64,000 bases of DNA, taken from the NCBI RefSeq assembly GCF_900156425.1, contig NZ_FTNO01000001.1, positions 868,001 through 932,000 on the forward strand, in the 5' to 3' direction. Position numbers and translations under genes: made by a program. This document shows, piece by piece, positions 1-9,112 of this stretch. This DNA comes from Haladaptatus litoreus. Its GTDB lineage: Archaea; Halobacteriota; Halobacteria; Halobacteriales; Haladaptataceae. A model generated the notes under the pieces. The model saw only the letters and a list, made by a program, of their open reading frames with translations. It made no database searches and was not told the origin of the DNA. The stretch's first letter is position 1; each line of letters opens with the position of its first letter.

Positions 1-1052
1 GCGAGGCCGTAGACGTAGGGCCGTCCGAGCAGAATCGCGTCCGCGCCCAAGGCGATTGCCCGGAAGGCATCCGCCCCTCGGCGGATGCCGCTGTCGAACA
101 GCACGGGAACCTCGTCGCCGACTTCGTCAATGATTCCCGGAAGTGCCGACAGTGCGCCTATCGCACCGTCAACCTGTCGCCCGCCGTGGTTCGAGACGAC
201 GAGGCCGTCTACCCCACGCTCGACCGCCTCGCGGGCATCCTCCGGGTGGAGGATGCCCTTCAGCACGATTGGTAGGTCGGTGTGCTCGCGGAGGAAATCG
301 AGGTCGTCCCACGTCAGACTGGGGTCGCCGAAGATTTCGGTGAACCGCCAGACCGCGGCGCTCGGGTCGTCCTCCGGCGGAGAATCGAGCGACTCTCGAA
401 AGGCGGGGTCGGTGAAGTAGTTCGCCACGCCTTCTTGGTCGAGGAAGGGGAGGTAGGCGTGTTTCACGTCGCGCTCCCGCCAGCCCATAATCGGCGTGTC
501 GAGCGTGACGACGATGGCCTCGAATCCAGCGTCTTCGGCCCGTTCGAGAAAACTCGCGGTCACGTCGCGGTCGGCGCTCCAGTAGAGTTGGAACCAGCCG
601 AGCGTGTCGCCGAGTTCGTCGGCCACGTCCTCCATCGTCTCCGAAGACGCGGAACTCAGGACGAGCGGAACGTCCATCGATTTCGCGGCTCTTGCGGCGG
701 CAAGTTCGCCCTTCTCGTGGATGATGGATTGGACGCCGATGGGCGCGAGCAGGACGGGAACCGGAAGTTCCCGTCCGAACAGGGAAACGGACAAATCGCG
801 CTCTTCCACGTCGCGGAGCATCCGCGGGACGATTCGCCAGCGGTCGAACGCCGAGCGATTTTCGTCCTTCGTGCTCTCGGCACCCGCCGACCCCGCGACG
901 TAGGCGTGGGCCTCCGGCGACAGCGATTCGCGGGCGAGTTCGGCGAGTTTTTCCGGCGATGTCGGAAGGTCTGGGGTCTGATTCGCAAGCATCCCGCCAG
1001 CGTACACTTCCCGCTGGCGATTCGGGCCGTAGGGTTCCGAAGGGTCACTCAT
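1..1052 (-). CDS. FMN-dependent alpha-hydroxy-acid oxidase/dehydrogenase (lactate 2-monooxygenase-like), C-terminus outside window
   Basis: Member of the FMN-dependent alpha-hydroxy-acid dehydrogenase family, which oxidises substrates such as lactate or glycolate to the 2-oxo acid. About 350 codons are present and the last few dozen residues lie beyond the left edge. The family signature SNHGGRQVDG, with the catalytic His, falls near residue 290. It is followed by the flavin phosphate-binding DSGIRRGADA near 317 and the GADAILLGRPYVYG stretch. LLAPIGVQ and the LVLSSASSETMEDVA strand also fit the TIM barrel. The start is the ATG at 1052 (MSDPSEPYG). The lactate-oxidase-like substrate is inference from overall resemblance. 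The gene is co-directional with the transporter at 1078 but separated from it. Confidence 0.88.
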   Translation of the reverse strand, partial: MSDPSEPYGPNRQREVYAGGMLANQTPDLPTSPEKLAELARESLSPEAHAYVAGSAGAESTKDENRSAFDRWRIVPRMLRDVEERDLSVSLFGRELPVPVLLAPIGVQSIIHEKGELAAARAAKSMDVPLVLSSASSETMEDVADELGDTLGWFQLYWSADRDVTASFLERAEDAGFEAIVVTLDTPIMGWRERDVKHAYLPFLDQEGVANYFTDPAFRESLDSPPEDDPSAAVWRFTEIFGDPSLTWDDLDFLREHTDLPIVLKGILHPEDAREAVERGVDGLVVSNHGGRQVDGAIGALSALPGIIDEVGDEVPVLFDSGIRRGADAFRAIALGADAILLGRPYVYGL

Positions 1053-1077
1053 AGCATAGCTGACAGGCGCGCAACGA

Positions 1078-2160
1078 TTATACTTTTCTCCGGAGCCACC
1101 AGCCCAGAACGCCGACGACGAACGCGATTCCGACGTTCGTGAGCAGGCCGAGAATCCCGATTCCGACCGCCAGCAAACGGTCGTCGGTTCGAAGCCCCGC
1201 ACGTCCGAGTTCGACTGCGACGAGGAGGAGAACGACGCCCAAGACGGAAAGCGGAAACGCCGCGACGAGATGCACCGCAAACAGGGCCGCGAGCGCGTAA
1301 AACAGGCCGAGAACGAGGTTCGCGGTAGCGGTTCGCGCGCCGAAGGTGTACTTTCCCGCGACGCCGCCGCTTCCGTGACACATCGGCATCGCGCCGAAGG
1401 GAACCGCAAGGAGGTTCATGACGCCCATGCTGGTCGCCAGTTCGTCCGGGGACACCTCGGCCTCCAGCAGGTCGGACAGGAGCAGTGAGGTCGCGACCGC
1501 CGCGTTTCCGACCGTCATGGCCAACTGTCCAGCGGTCGCCGAGAGGACGCCCGACCCGAGCGCCGAGGCGCGAGGGAGGGCGAACGAAATCGCCGGAATG
1601 CTGGCCGTCGGCAGTCCGACGCGGAATCCGGCGAACGCGAACCCAAGCGCGAGTATCACGAGCGCGCTGGTTTTTCGATAGCCCGCCCCAGCCATAACGA
1701 GTGCGACGAAAAGCGCGAGTCCCGCGAGCGTCGGGTTCGAAAGTACGAGGCCGACGCCCGTCTCGGCGAGAAGGAGCGCAACCGCAACCTGAATCCCGCG
1801 AACGACCGGTTCGCCGACGTGTTCCGTGAGTCGTTCGAGGCTTCTCGTTTTACCGAGAACGAGGAGGACGAAACCGGCGAGCAGGCCAGCGGTCAGGAGT
1901 TCGTCGCCCGAAAGCGCGCCCGCGATTGCCAGCGCGGCGAGCGCCTTCATCGGTTCGACGGACATCGGCAGGCCGTAGCGAACGCCCCAGACGACCTGAA
2001 AGACGGCGAATCCGAGCAGGAGCACTGCGAGGTCTAAATCGGTCAGCGCGGCCACCGCCACGACGACCGGCAGGACGGTTATCGAATCGCCCACCGCGCC
2101 GGTCACTTCCCCAACAGTGAATTTGAATTGCCGGTCGTCACCGAACGCGGCTTCGGCCAT
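1078..2160 (-). CDS. MOT1-type molybdate/sulfate transporter
   Basis: Polytopic membrane protein of 360 residues with about ten hydrophobic segments. Two blocks match the MFS_MOT1 family (putative sulfate/molybdate transporters). Near residue 20 is TGAVGDSITVLPVVVA, and near 63 is RYGLPMSVEPMKALAA. A third conserved loop, PMCHGSGGVAGKYTFGART, lies near residue 260. It probably imports an oxyanion, with molybdate preferred. The family cannot be resolved to a substrate by reading alone. The start is the ATG at 2160. The upstream 220 bases hold no gene. Confidence 0.8.
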   Translation of the reverse strand: MAEAAFGDDRQFKFTVGEVTGAVGDSITVLPVVVAVAALTDLDLAVLLLGFAVFQVVWGVRYGLPMSVEPMKALAALAIAGALSGDELLTAGLLAGFVLLVLGKTRSLERLTEHVGEPVVRGIQVAVALLLAETGVGLVLSNPTLAGLALFVALVMAGAGYRKTSALVILALGFAFAGFRVGLPTASIPAISFALPRASALGSGVLSATAGQLAMTVGNAAVATSLLLSDLLEAEVSPDELATSMGVMNLLAVPFGAMPMCHGSGGVAGKYTFGARTATANLVLGLFYALAALFAVHLVAAFPLSVLGVVLLLVAVELGRAGLRTDDRLLAVGIGILGLLTNVGIAFVVGVLGWWLRRKV

Positions 2161-2381
2161 TTGGGAAAATTCACGGACGCAACTGTGATAGGTTTACTGA
2201 GAAACCCTTTCCGGCCACTATTCGACCATTTCGAAACCAAAATCAGTTTCTTTGCGGATGGGAAGTTTCGGTTTTGTTCCCGATTTTGTCTTCCTAATCG
2301 AATTTCCGCCACGACAAGACCTTTCGTTTTGGCTAGGCTACTGACAGCTATGTTCGAATTTCGCGCGGGAGGCGGGGAGCG

Positions 2382-3161
2382 TTGACCACCGACCAGTTTT
2401 CAGTCGCCGGGAAGACGGTCATCGTCACCGGAGCATCCAGCGGAATCGGCAGGGTCGTCGCGGAGCGATTCGCGGACGACGGCGCGAACGTCGTGGTCTG
2501 TTCGCGCGAACAGGCAAACGTTGACCCCGTGGCCGAGGAAATCGGTGAAAACGCTCTCGCAGTCGAATGCGACGTGACCGACCGCGATGCAGTCGATGCG
2601 CTCGTCTCCGCCACCGTCTCCGAGTTCGGCGCTCTCGATGTGCTGGTGAACAACGCCGGGGCGAGTTTCATGGCGGGCTTCGACGACATCAGCCCGAACG
2701 GATGGGCGAAGGTGATGGATATCAACCTGACCGGAACGTACCACTGCACGCAAGCGGCAGGTGAGGCGCTGAAGGAGGAATCGAAGGGAGCGAAAACCGG
2801 CGCGTCGGTCATCAACATCGCCAGCGTCGCGGGTCAACAGGGGTCGCCGTACATGAGCCACTACGGAGCGGCGAAAGCCGGGGTCATCAACCTCACGCGC
2901 TCGCTGGCGTTCGAGTGGGCTGGTTCCGACGTTCGGGTGAACTGCGTTGCCCCCGGATTCGTGGCAACCGAGGGACTGGAATCACAGATGGGAATCAGCG
3001 CGGACGATGTGGCGCGCGAGGACGTCGAACGACGGGTCGGCTTGAGCGAGGAAATCGCCGACGTGGTGCAGTTTTTGGCCAGTCCGGCCTCCTCCTACGT
3101 CGTCGGCGAGACGATTACCGCGGCGGGTGTTCCCGATATTATGGAATCCCCCGAACTCTGA
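2382..3161 (+). CDS. SDR family oxidoreductase (3-oxoacyl-ACP reductase-like)
   Basis: Classical short-chain dehydrogenase/reductase of 259 residues, the usual family length. The nucleotide-binding TGASSGIG begins near residue 16 and NNAGA near 88. The catalytic Ser lies in NIASVAG and the YxxxK motif is YGAAKAG. The proposed start is a TTG preceded by GGGGAG seven bases upstream. The only nearby ATG (2350) is out of frame and hits a stop at once. The downstream PGFVATEGLE stretch is typical. It probably uses NAD(P)H, and the substrate is unknown. No operon partner is evident. Confidence 0.85.
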   Translation: MTTDQFSVAGKTVIVTGASSGIGRVVAERFADDGANVVVCSREQANVDPVAEEIGENALAVECDVTDRDAVDALVSATVSEFGALDVLVNNAGASFMAGFDDISPNGWAKVMDINLTGTYHCTQAAGEALKEESKGAKTGASVINIASVAGQQGSPYMSHYGAAKAGVINLTRSLAFEWAGSDVRVNCVAPGFVATEGLESQMGISADDVAREDVERRVGLSEEIADVVQFLASPASSYVVGETITAAGVPDIMESPEL

Positions 3162-3295
3162 GGAAGCGGTTTGGAGTGAGTGGAATGGATAGCGGAGGTT
3201 TGCGATTGGTCTTTCGTCTCGTCTACTGAAGTCCGTGTGATACGGTGTGGGAAGGTTCAGTGCGGTAGTTAGGAAATCACGACTCTACTGAAACC

Positions 3296-3620
3296 GCCCC
3301 GCACCGCGACAGCCACACCCTACCCAACCGATTCGCCCCCTCACTGTCGCTCGGTGGCTCATCCCTCGCGCGGCTTCAGCGAGGCTTCTCGGAGGACTGC
3401 TCGCGGTTGCACCGCTCGCATTCGAGATTTCTGTGAAATCTCGCTCTCCTCGACGACTCGCCAGCGCGCGCCACGTCGCTCGCTCGGGTAACCGGAAGGG
3501 TGCGCCAGCGCGTTCGCGTGAGCGACGAACGACAGTGAGGCGCGAGTGCAAGCCCGCGCTGGCGGGGGAGGAGTAGGGAGACTGCGGTGGCGGTTGCGGT
3601 CATGTGTTGTCGGCAACTGC
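3296..3620. repeat. Dispersed intergenic element, copy A
   Basis: Non-coding stretch inside the 606-base gap between the SDR and LLM genes. Its left part carries CCACACCCTACCCAACCGA, and CATCCCTCGCGC follows. Its right part carries GGGGGAGGAGTAGGGAGAC then GCGGTGGCGGTTGCGG. The two ends are roughly inverted copies of one another. A perfect 9-bp hairpin (CGAGATTTC, loop TGT) sits at 3423-3443. Related ends recur at 32641, 34505 and 41618. The short reading frames here look like by-products of the repeat. Boundaries are approximate. Confidence 0.6.
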
Positions 3621-3767
3621 TGACGGCATTCCCAGAATTGTTCGAATGACCGGCTGTTGGCCGTACTGAACCATCGAAATCGCCTACTGCTCCACACCTT
3701 CACGAAACCCATCTCATCGAAAACACCGATACTGATAGGAAGCCGCACGAAAAATCACCAGTCACGA

Positions 3768-4775
3768 ATGTCCGCAGAGAGAACGGTTCACCTTCCGGTC
3801 GCGGCACAACCCAGCGTCGAAACCCTCGTCGACCTGACTCAGCAGGCAGAGGAGTTGGGCTACGAACGCGCGTGGCTTCCCGAAACGTGGGGTAGGGATG
3901 CAGTAACGAGTCTGACCGCGATGGCCCTCGGCACCGAGGAAATCGGACTCGGACCGTCGATTCTGAACGTCTATTCGCGCTCGCCCGCGCTCATCGGCCA
4001 GACTGCGGCAACCCTGCAAGAGGTCTCGGATGGTCGGATGCGAATCGGCCTCGGGCCAAGTGGGCCAGTCGTCATTCAGGGCTGGCACGGCGCGGAGTTC
4101 GACCGCCCGCTCCGGCGCACCCGCGAAACCATCGACATCGTGAAAAACGTGCTATCGGGCGAGACGGTGAACTACGACGGCGACTGCTTCACGCTGGCCG
4201 GGTTCCGTCTGCGCTGTGACGCGCCGGAAACACCACCTGCAATCGACGCCGCCGGGATGGGGCCGAAATCGGTCGAACTCGCGGGGCGATTTGCAGATGG
4301 CTGGCACGCAACCGTCTTTACGCCGGACGGAATGCGCGACCGACTGGAAGACCTCCGGCGCGGCGTTGAACTCGGCAACCGCGATGCCGACGACGTTCGG
4401 GTGACGCTTTCTTTGACCTGCTGTGCGCTGGAGGACGGCGAGCGTGCCCGAAAACTCGCTCGCCAGCACTCGGCCTTCTACGTCGGTGGGATGGGCACCT
4501 ACTACCGGGATTCGCTGGCCCGGCAGGGCTACGAGGAACTCGCGAACGACATCTCCTCGGCGTGGGGAAGCGGCGACAAGGAACGGGCAACAGAACTCGT
4601 CGGCGACGAGTTGTTGGACGACCTCTGCGCCGCAGGGACGCCCGAGCGCGCCCGCGAGGAGTTCCAGAAGTTCGCCGAAATAGAGGGTGTCGATGCGGTC
4701 GCGGTTGGCTTCCCGCGCGGTGCGACGGTCGAAGACGCCCGAGAGACGATGACCGCGTTAGCGCCCAACGAGTAA
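3768..4775 (+). CDS. F420-dependent LLM-class oxidoreductase
   Basis: Luciferase-like monooxygenase (LLM) fold protein of 335 residues, resembling archaeal F420-dependent reductases of the Mer type and the haloarchaeal NP1902A-like group. Visible family features are the early strand HLPVAAQPSVETLVDLTQQA, the AWLPETWGRDA stretch, GLGPSILNVYSRSPALIGQ and GRMRIGLGPSGPVV. GMGPKSVELAGRFADGWHA follows in the middle. The ATG at 3768 (MSAERTVHLP) was chosen over an upstream in-frame codon because the 37 extra residues are basic, unlike this proteome, and fall in the repeat-bearing leader. Its substrate is not identifiable. It stands alone between repeat copy A and a hairpin at 4920. Confidence 0.85.
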   Translation: MSAERTVHLPVAAQPSVETLVDLTQQAEELGYERAWLPETWGRDAVTSLTAMALGTEEIGLGPSILNVYSRSPALIGQTAATLQEVSDGRMRIGLGPSGPVVIQGWHGAEFDRPLRRTRETIDIVKNVLSGETVNYDGDCFTLAGFRLRCDAPETPPAIDAAGMGPKSVELAGRFADGWHATVFTPDGMRDRLEDLRRGVELGNRDADDVRVTLSLTCCALEDGERARKLARQHSAFYVGGMGTYYRDSLARQGYEELANDISSAWGSGDKERATELVGDELLDDLCAAGTPERAREEFQKFAEIEGVDAVAVGFPRGATVEDARETMTALAPNE

Positions 4776-4919
4776 GGCCACAGGCATATTTTTTCGGATG
4801 GACGAATTGGGATTGGGGGACACCGGGGCATTCTCCTTCGCGCCCATCCGACCGTGGCCTCTCGGGTTACTCCTCGCCCGAGCACGGCCAGACTTCCGAC
4901 AACAGTCACGGCGACGATT

Positions 4920-4947
4920 GAGGATGCCTCCGTCGGTAGGCATCCTC
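4920..4947. terminator. Hairpin after the LLM gene
   Basis: Perfect 10-bp inverted repeat (GAGGATGCCT with AGGCATCCTC) and an 8-base loop in the gap between the LLM gene and the ferredoxin gene. It lies 145 bases after the stop codon and no T-run follows, so a terminator role is only a possibility. Confidence 0.3.
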
Positions 4948-5039
4948 GACCTTGCTCCGTCGATTCTCGGGTCGGTTCGAGTGCGGTAGTATCTCATTCT
5001 GCGGAAAGAGCAAAGTCACCTGCCAACCACTAGCACGGT

Positions 5040-5384
5040 ATGCCAACCGTCCGATTTCGTGGAAGGGAGATCGATTGCGAGGAAGATGCAGTGCTAAGAA
5101 ACGTGCTTCTCGATGCGGGTGAGACGCCGCACAACGGCACAGCCGACTATCTGAACTGCCGTGGAAACGGCGTCTGTGGAACCTGTGCAGTGGCCGTGGA
5201 TGGCGTGGTCAGTGACCGAAACGCGAAGGAGAAAAGCCGTCTTTCGAAACCGCCGCACGACCCCGATTCGGGACTTCGGCTTTCGTGCCAGACCCGTGTT
5301 CTCGGCGACGTAGACGTGGAAAAGTACGGCGGGTTCTGGGGACAGAAGATGGAGATGGTCGAGGCGGGTGAGGGGAATGACTGA
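5040..5384 (+). CDS. 2Fe-2S ferredoxin
   Basis: Plant-type [2Fe-2S] ferredoxin of 114 residues. The cluster ligands are Cys40, Cys46 and Cys49 in CRGNGVCGTC, and Cys83 in LSCQTRV, giving the expected C-x5-C-x2-C spacing plus a distant fourth Cys. It carries single electrons in the cytoplasm, and the partner enzyme is not visible here. The start is the ATG at 5040. The 3' end overlaps the next gene, whose ATG lies inside the final codons, so the two are probably co-translated. Confidence 0.92.
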   Translation: MPTVRFRGREIDCEEDAVLRNVLLDAGETPHNGTADYLNCRGNGVCGTCAVAVDGVVSDRNAKEKSRLSKPPHDPDSGLRLSCQTRVLGDVDVEKYGGFWGQKMEMVEAGEGND

Positions 5385-5793
5385 AGAAATCGACCGAATC
5401 GTCGCCGAGGTGTCGAACTGGGACGGAATCGAGGCGAACGAACACCGATTCGGCGGAACGGAGTTCCGCCTCGGCCCGCGGGAAATAGGCCACGTCCACG
5501 AGTGGGGTATCCTCGACATCGCGTTTCCGCGCCGGGTGCGCGACCAGTTGGTAGCCGACGGAAAAACCGGGCCGCACCACATCTATCCCGAATCGGGATG
5601 GACGACGTTCCGCGTCGGAGAGACGGGTGATGTGGACGACGCGCTCTGGTTACTACGGCTATCGTACCTGAGTCACGCGAAAATCATGCAAAAGTCGGCG
5701 GAGAGAGCGGGGGGGAATGTACTCACCGAACTCGACGTAGAGAACGAACTGACAGCCCTCGAACCGAGCGACGAACTACGGGCGGTGCTGTAG
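5377..5793 (+). CDS. Luciferase-domain (DUF5519-like) protein
   Basis: Small protein of 138 residues with the pattern of the luciferase-domain/DUF5519 family. Visible features are HRFGGTEFRLGPREIGHVHE with nearby acidic residues, the TGPHHIYPESGWTTF stretch, and the C-terminal LLRLSYLSHAKIM helix. Many members are uncharacterised despite the family name. The ATG at 5377 overlaps the ferredoxin stop and is preferred to a GTG nine bases upstream. The overlap suggests that it works with the ferredoxin, but this is inference. Confidence 0.7.
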   Translation: MTEEIDRIVAEVSNWDGIEANEHRFGGTEFRLGPREIGHVHEWGILDIAFPRRVRDQLVADGKTGPHHIYPESGWTTFRVGETGDVDDALWLLRLSYLSHAKIMQKSAERAGGNVLTELDVENELTALEPSDELRAVL

Positions 5794-5810
5794 GGTTCGG
5801 AACTATTTCC

Positions 5811-6041
5811 TCAACTTCCCGCCCATTCCGTCGCCTTTTCGACGGCGTCCGCCCTCGAATCGGTTTCCGTGATGGTGTTCCACTCGTCTGCGTCCACGTC
5901 GTAAGCGTAGACCGCATACCCCTCGTCGCGGTAGGTCAGGTTTTCGACGTACAGTTCCGTCTCGTCGTCTTCGCTCAACCAGATTCGTATCTGCTTGCCA
6001 CCTTCCAAATCCTCGCGTCGTCGCCAGCCCGAAATGGACAC
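5811..6041 (-). CDS. Small acidic haloarchaeal protein of unknown function
   Basis: Encodes 76 residues if read from a GTG at 6041 that shares one base with the stop of the upstream zinc-finger gene. A TTG at 6056 is the alternative. The sequence is a mixed alpha/beta type (KQIRIWLSEDDETELYVENL, then YAVYAYDVDADEW, then a helix ending KATEWAGS). It has no Cys cluster, no membrane segment and no recognised domain. Acidic composition and tight coupling to the neighbour support a real gene. Confidence 0.6.
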   Translation of the reverse strand: MSISGWRRREDLEGGKQIRIWLSEDDETELYVENLTYRDEGYAVYAYDVDADEWNTITETDSRADAVEKATEWAGS

Positions 6042-6184
6042 TACGACGACCCCCAATCCGTGATGCCGAGTACCGCGTCACAGTCGGGACACGTCCAGAC
6101 TTTCGGCGTGCTGGCCGCGGCACCGCGTTCGAGTCGTTCTGCCCACTGAGTGATGTCTGTCTCGCAGTTCGGACAAATCGCCAT
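6041..6184 (-). CDS. Zinc-finger micro-protein (47 aa)
   Basis: Only 47 codons. It starts MAICPNCETD and ends ITDWGSS. Two CPxC knuckles, CPNC at residues 4-7 and CPDC at 32-35, form a four-Cys zinc site. This matches the class of haloarchaeal zinc-finger micro-proteins, which are small single-knuckle-pair proteins often linked to biofilm or stress phenotypes in Haloferax. The stop overlaps the GTG start of the gene at 5811, so they are probably co-transcribed. Function unknown. Confidence 0.65.
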   Translation of the reverse strand: MAICPNCETDITQWAERLERGAAASTPKVWTCPDCDAVLGITDWGSS

Positions 6185-6229
6185 GCAAACCGTGTCAACG
6201 CTGTTCGACTTGTAGGTTCGGGTGAACGA

Positions 6230-7219
6230 TTATCGGCGGTAGTAGACGTTCCCCGAAACGACCACGGTTTCGGACGACGACCCGCCCGGAAGCGACCGGG
6301 ACGGCCTGCGAGCCGCGACGACACCGCGTTTGAGGGTCGCCCACTTCAGCAGGATGAACCCGGCGACGATGACGAGGAAGCCGAGTATCGTGTTCTCGGT
6401 TATCGGTTCGCCGAGGAGGAGCCAGCCGAACAGGGTGGCGACCACCGGAACGACGTAGTTCACGAGATTTGCTTCGCTGGCACCGATTTGCTCGAGCAGG
6501 TCGAAGTAGACGAAGTAACCGACGATGCTGGCGACGAAGGCGAGGTAGGCGAGCGAGACGAGTGCAGTGGGAGACGGCGAGACGCTCGGAACCCCTCGAA
6601 TCGCGGCGCTCGTCGCGTGGAGGAACAGCGCCCCGACGACCATCATCCACGTCTGTTGGGTCAACACCGGAAGCGTCGTCTGAATTTTCTGGGTCAGCAC
6701 CGACGCAATGGCGAAGACGAGCGCGGCGACGAATAGCAAACCGACGCCGACGGTCCCCCCGCCGAGCGATGTCGGATTGGCGACCACGACGACGCCGAGC
6801 AGTGCGACCAGCACGCCCGCGATTTGGAACCGGCCGAATCGCTCGTTCGGCAGGAGCGTCACCGCAAACAGGGGCGTGACGACCGGTTTCAAGCTCAGGA
6901 CGACTGCTGAGACGCCGCTCGTGACGTACTGCTGGCCGGTGAAGACGAGCGCGAGGTAGAAACCGAAGAGGAACACGCCGCCGATGGCGACGTAGAGCCA
7001 GTCGGTGCGGCTCGCTGGCCGCCACTGATAGCTCTCTCTGCGAATGCCGAGTCCGGCGACGACGACCAGCATCACCACGCTGGCAACGTCGTACCGGAGC
7101 GCCGCGAACAGCACGGGCGGGAAAGAACGAAGACCGGCTTCGATGGCGACGAACGACGACCCCCAGATGACCGACAGCAGAACGAACAGCACCGAATTTC
7201 GATATCGTGACAGATTCAT
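6230..7219 (-). CDS. EamA/DMT-family transporter
   Basis: Ten-helix drug/metabolite transporter superfamily exporter of 329 residues. Two EamA repeats are seen. The first opens with VLFVLLSVIWGSSFVAIEAGL and the second near residue 150 after VALLGVVVVANPTSLGG. Helix-end motifs such as TGQQYVTSGVSAVVLSLKPVVTPLFA and SIVGYFVYFDLLEQIGASEANLVNYVVPVVATLFGWLLLGE are typical. The ATG at 7219 places the start directly before helix 1; upstream in-frame codons would add a charged, non-homologous tail. The cargo is unknown. It is divergent from the thiamine-enzyme gene. Confidence 0.85.
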   Translation of the reverse strand: MNLSRYRNSVLFVLLSVIWGSSFVAIEAGLRSFPPVLFAALRYDVASVVMLVVVAGLGIRRESYQWRPASRTDWLYVAIGGVFLFGFYLALVFTGQQYVTSGVSAVVLSLKPVVTPLFAVTLLPNERFGRFQIAGVLVALLGVVVVANPTSLGGGTVGVGLLFVAALVFAIASVLTQKIQTTLPVLTQQTWMMVVGALFLHATSAAIRGVPSVSPSPTALVSLAYLAFVASIVGYFVYFDLLEQIGASEANLVNYVVPVVATLFGWLLLGEPITENTILGFLVIVAGFILLKWATLKRGVVAARRPSRSLPGGSSSETVVVSGNVYYRR

Positions 7220-7381
7220 TATGTTTCGTGGAACACTCCTTCGTAGTTGTGGAATACGCCTACTGGCTCGTGATACTTCAAAATTCTCGGAAACAGTGTA
7301 CCAATTCACACAGTCACACACATCAAATATGATGAGGGATTGCCCCGGAAACGGTTTAGCGTCTCGCGTTCAGTCACACCC

Positions 7382-9073
7382 ATGGCAGATACACGCACGG
7401 GGGCGGATTTGTTCACCGAAGCAATCGAATCCTACGGCGTTCGATACGTCTTCGGCAACCCCGGAACGACGGAGCTGCCCGTCATGCGCGCGCTGGGCGA
7501 CAGCGAGTTGGAGTACGTCCTCGCCCCGCACGAGGACATCGCAGTTGGCATGGCCGCTGGATACGCCACCACTCGGCAGTACGATGCTGGCGACGAAAAC
7601 TGCCCAGTCGGCGTCGTCAACCTCCACGTCGCGCCGGGTGTCGCACACGGACTCGGCAACCTCTACGGCGCGTCCGTGACGGGTGCTCCGATAGTCGTCA
7701 CGGCGGGGGCGCACAGCCTCGATTTCCGCCACGAGGAACCGATTCTCTCCGGCGACCTGCTCGCCATGACCGACCAGTTCACGAAGTGGAGCGCGGAAGT
7801 GACCGACGTTTCGGCACTTCCGACGATGCTTCGGCGGGCGTTTCGCGTTGCTCAAACGCCGCCGACTGGGCCGGTTTTTCTCTCCCTCCCATTGGACGTG
7901 ATGATGACCGAGACCGACGCCGAACCGCAACGAATCGGACGGATTCAGAATCCCGGTTCCGGCGACCCCACGGGAATTTCGGAGGCGGCGGATTTGCTCG
8001 AAAGAGCGAGTGACCCTGTGCTCGTCGTCGGCGACCACATTCCTCGTCACGGGGCCTACTCGGACACCGACCCGGTCGATGCCGCGGTTCGACTGGCGGA
8101 AGCGACCGGGGCGCGCGTTCACGCCGAAATTCTGACCTGCGAAGTTTCGTTCCCCGGCAAACATGAGCAGTGGGTGTCCCACATCCCCCCGGACGAAGAC
8201 ATCGCGGCGGCCGTGATGAACAGCGATACGGTCGTCTTCGCGGGCTGTTCGACCAACACGACCCTCACCCGCCACGACCGCGACCTCGTCCCCGACCACG
8301 CGACGATTATCGACCTGAACGACGACCGGTGGCAGGTCGGGAAGAACACCCCTGCGGACGTTGCGGTGACGGGTGACCTCGGACTCGTGATGGACGAAAT
8401 CGCGGAGGAAGTCGAAATCGGGCAGGACGAAATTGACGAACGACTGGAGCGCGTCCAGCAGTTCAAAACCTTTGCCCAACAAAAAGTGGCCGAGATGGGT
8501 GAGGACCAGTCTCTTGACGACCCGCGCGCCTCGAAAGCCGAACTGGTTGACACCCTACGCGCAACCGTTCCGAACCCGTACATCGTTGACGAAGGCGTTA
8601 CCTCGAAATACGCCATGCTGACGCGCTGGGCCTTCGAGCGCGAGGGCTACATCTCGAACAAAGGCGGCGGGTTGGGCTACGGCCTGCCTGCCGCCGTGGG
8701 AGCGGGAATGGCCGAAGCCGAGAAGGACGACCCCAGACAGGTCGTCGGGTTCATCGGCGACGGGTCGTACCTCTACTACCCGCACTCGCTCTACTCGGCG
8801 GCCCGGTACGACGTGGATATGACCGTCGTCGTCTCCGACAATCGCAACTACCGAATCCTGAAGGACAACACTAAAAAGCTGTTCGGCGGGGAGGACGACG
8901 ACCACGAGTTCGTCGGGATGGACTTCGACCCACCGGTCGATATTCCGAAAAACGCCGAAAGCCACGGTGCAAGTGGCTATCTCGCGGAGTCAGTCGAGGA
9001 CATCGAAGGAACGCTCGAAACCGCGCTCGCGGAGGACGGGCCGAGCGTGGTCGATGTGTTGGTTCACGACTGA
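7382..9073 (+). CDS. Thiamine diphosphate-dependent enzyme (acetolactate synthase / benzoylformate decarboxylase type)
   Basis: ThDP-dependent decarboxylase/carboligase family protein of 563 residues with the usual Pyr, central and PP domains. The N-terminal domain has FGNPGTTELPVMRAL and the catalytic Glu51 in APHEDIAVGMAAGYA. The PP domain has GDGSYLYYPHS near residue 458, followed by the metal-binding VVVSDNRNYRILK. The start at 7382 (MADTRTGADLF) is preferred, since 14 upstream residues are basic. The gene could make or cleave 2-oxo acids, but the exact reaction cannot be read out. Its stop codon is built into a perfect hairpin. Confidence 0.85.
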   Translation: MADTRTGADLFTEAIESYGVRYVFGNPGTTELPVMRALGDSELEYVLAPHEDIAVGMAAGYATTRQYDAGDENCPVGVVNLHVAPGVAHGLGNLYGASVTGAPIVVTAGAHSLDFRHEEPILSGDLLAMTDQFTKWSAEVTDVSALPTMLRRAFRVAQTPPTGPVFLSLPLDVMMTETDAEPQRIGRIQNPGSGDPTGISEAADLLERASDPVLVVGDHIPRHGAYSDTDPVDAAVRLAEATGARVHAEILTCEVSFPGKHEQWVSHIPPDEDIAAAVMNSDTVVFAGCSTNTTLTRHDRDLVPDHATIIDLNDDRWQVGKNTPADVAVTGDLGLVMDEIAEEVEIGQDEIDERLERVQQFKTFAQQKVAEMGEDQSLDDPRASKAELVDTLRATVPNPYIVDEGVTSKYAMLTRWAFEREGYISNKGGGLGYGLPAAVGAGMAEAEKDDPRQVVGFIGDGSYLYYPHSLYSAARYDVDMTVVVSDNRNYRILKDNTKKLFGGEDDDHEFVGMDFDPPVDIPKNAESHGASGYLAESVEDIEGTLETALAEDGPSVVDVLVHD

Positions 9074-9096
9074 GATTCCGATGGAATCTCAGTCGT
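9066..9096. terminator. Perfect hairpin overlapping a stop codon
   Basis: A 14-bp perfect stem (ACGACTGAGATTCC with its complement) and a 3-base loop begin within the last codons of the ThDP enzyme. The TGA at 9071 sits inside the left arm. This could terminate transcription or translation-couple the end, but no T-run follows. Confidence 0.4.
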
Positions 9097-9112
9097 TCAC
9101 TTTTCGACTCGG

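Noticed and set aside
3285..3748. Minus-strand frames across the first dispersed element
   Set aside because: Arg-rich products explained by the repeat itself; no family resemblance.
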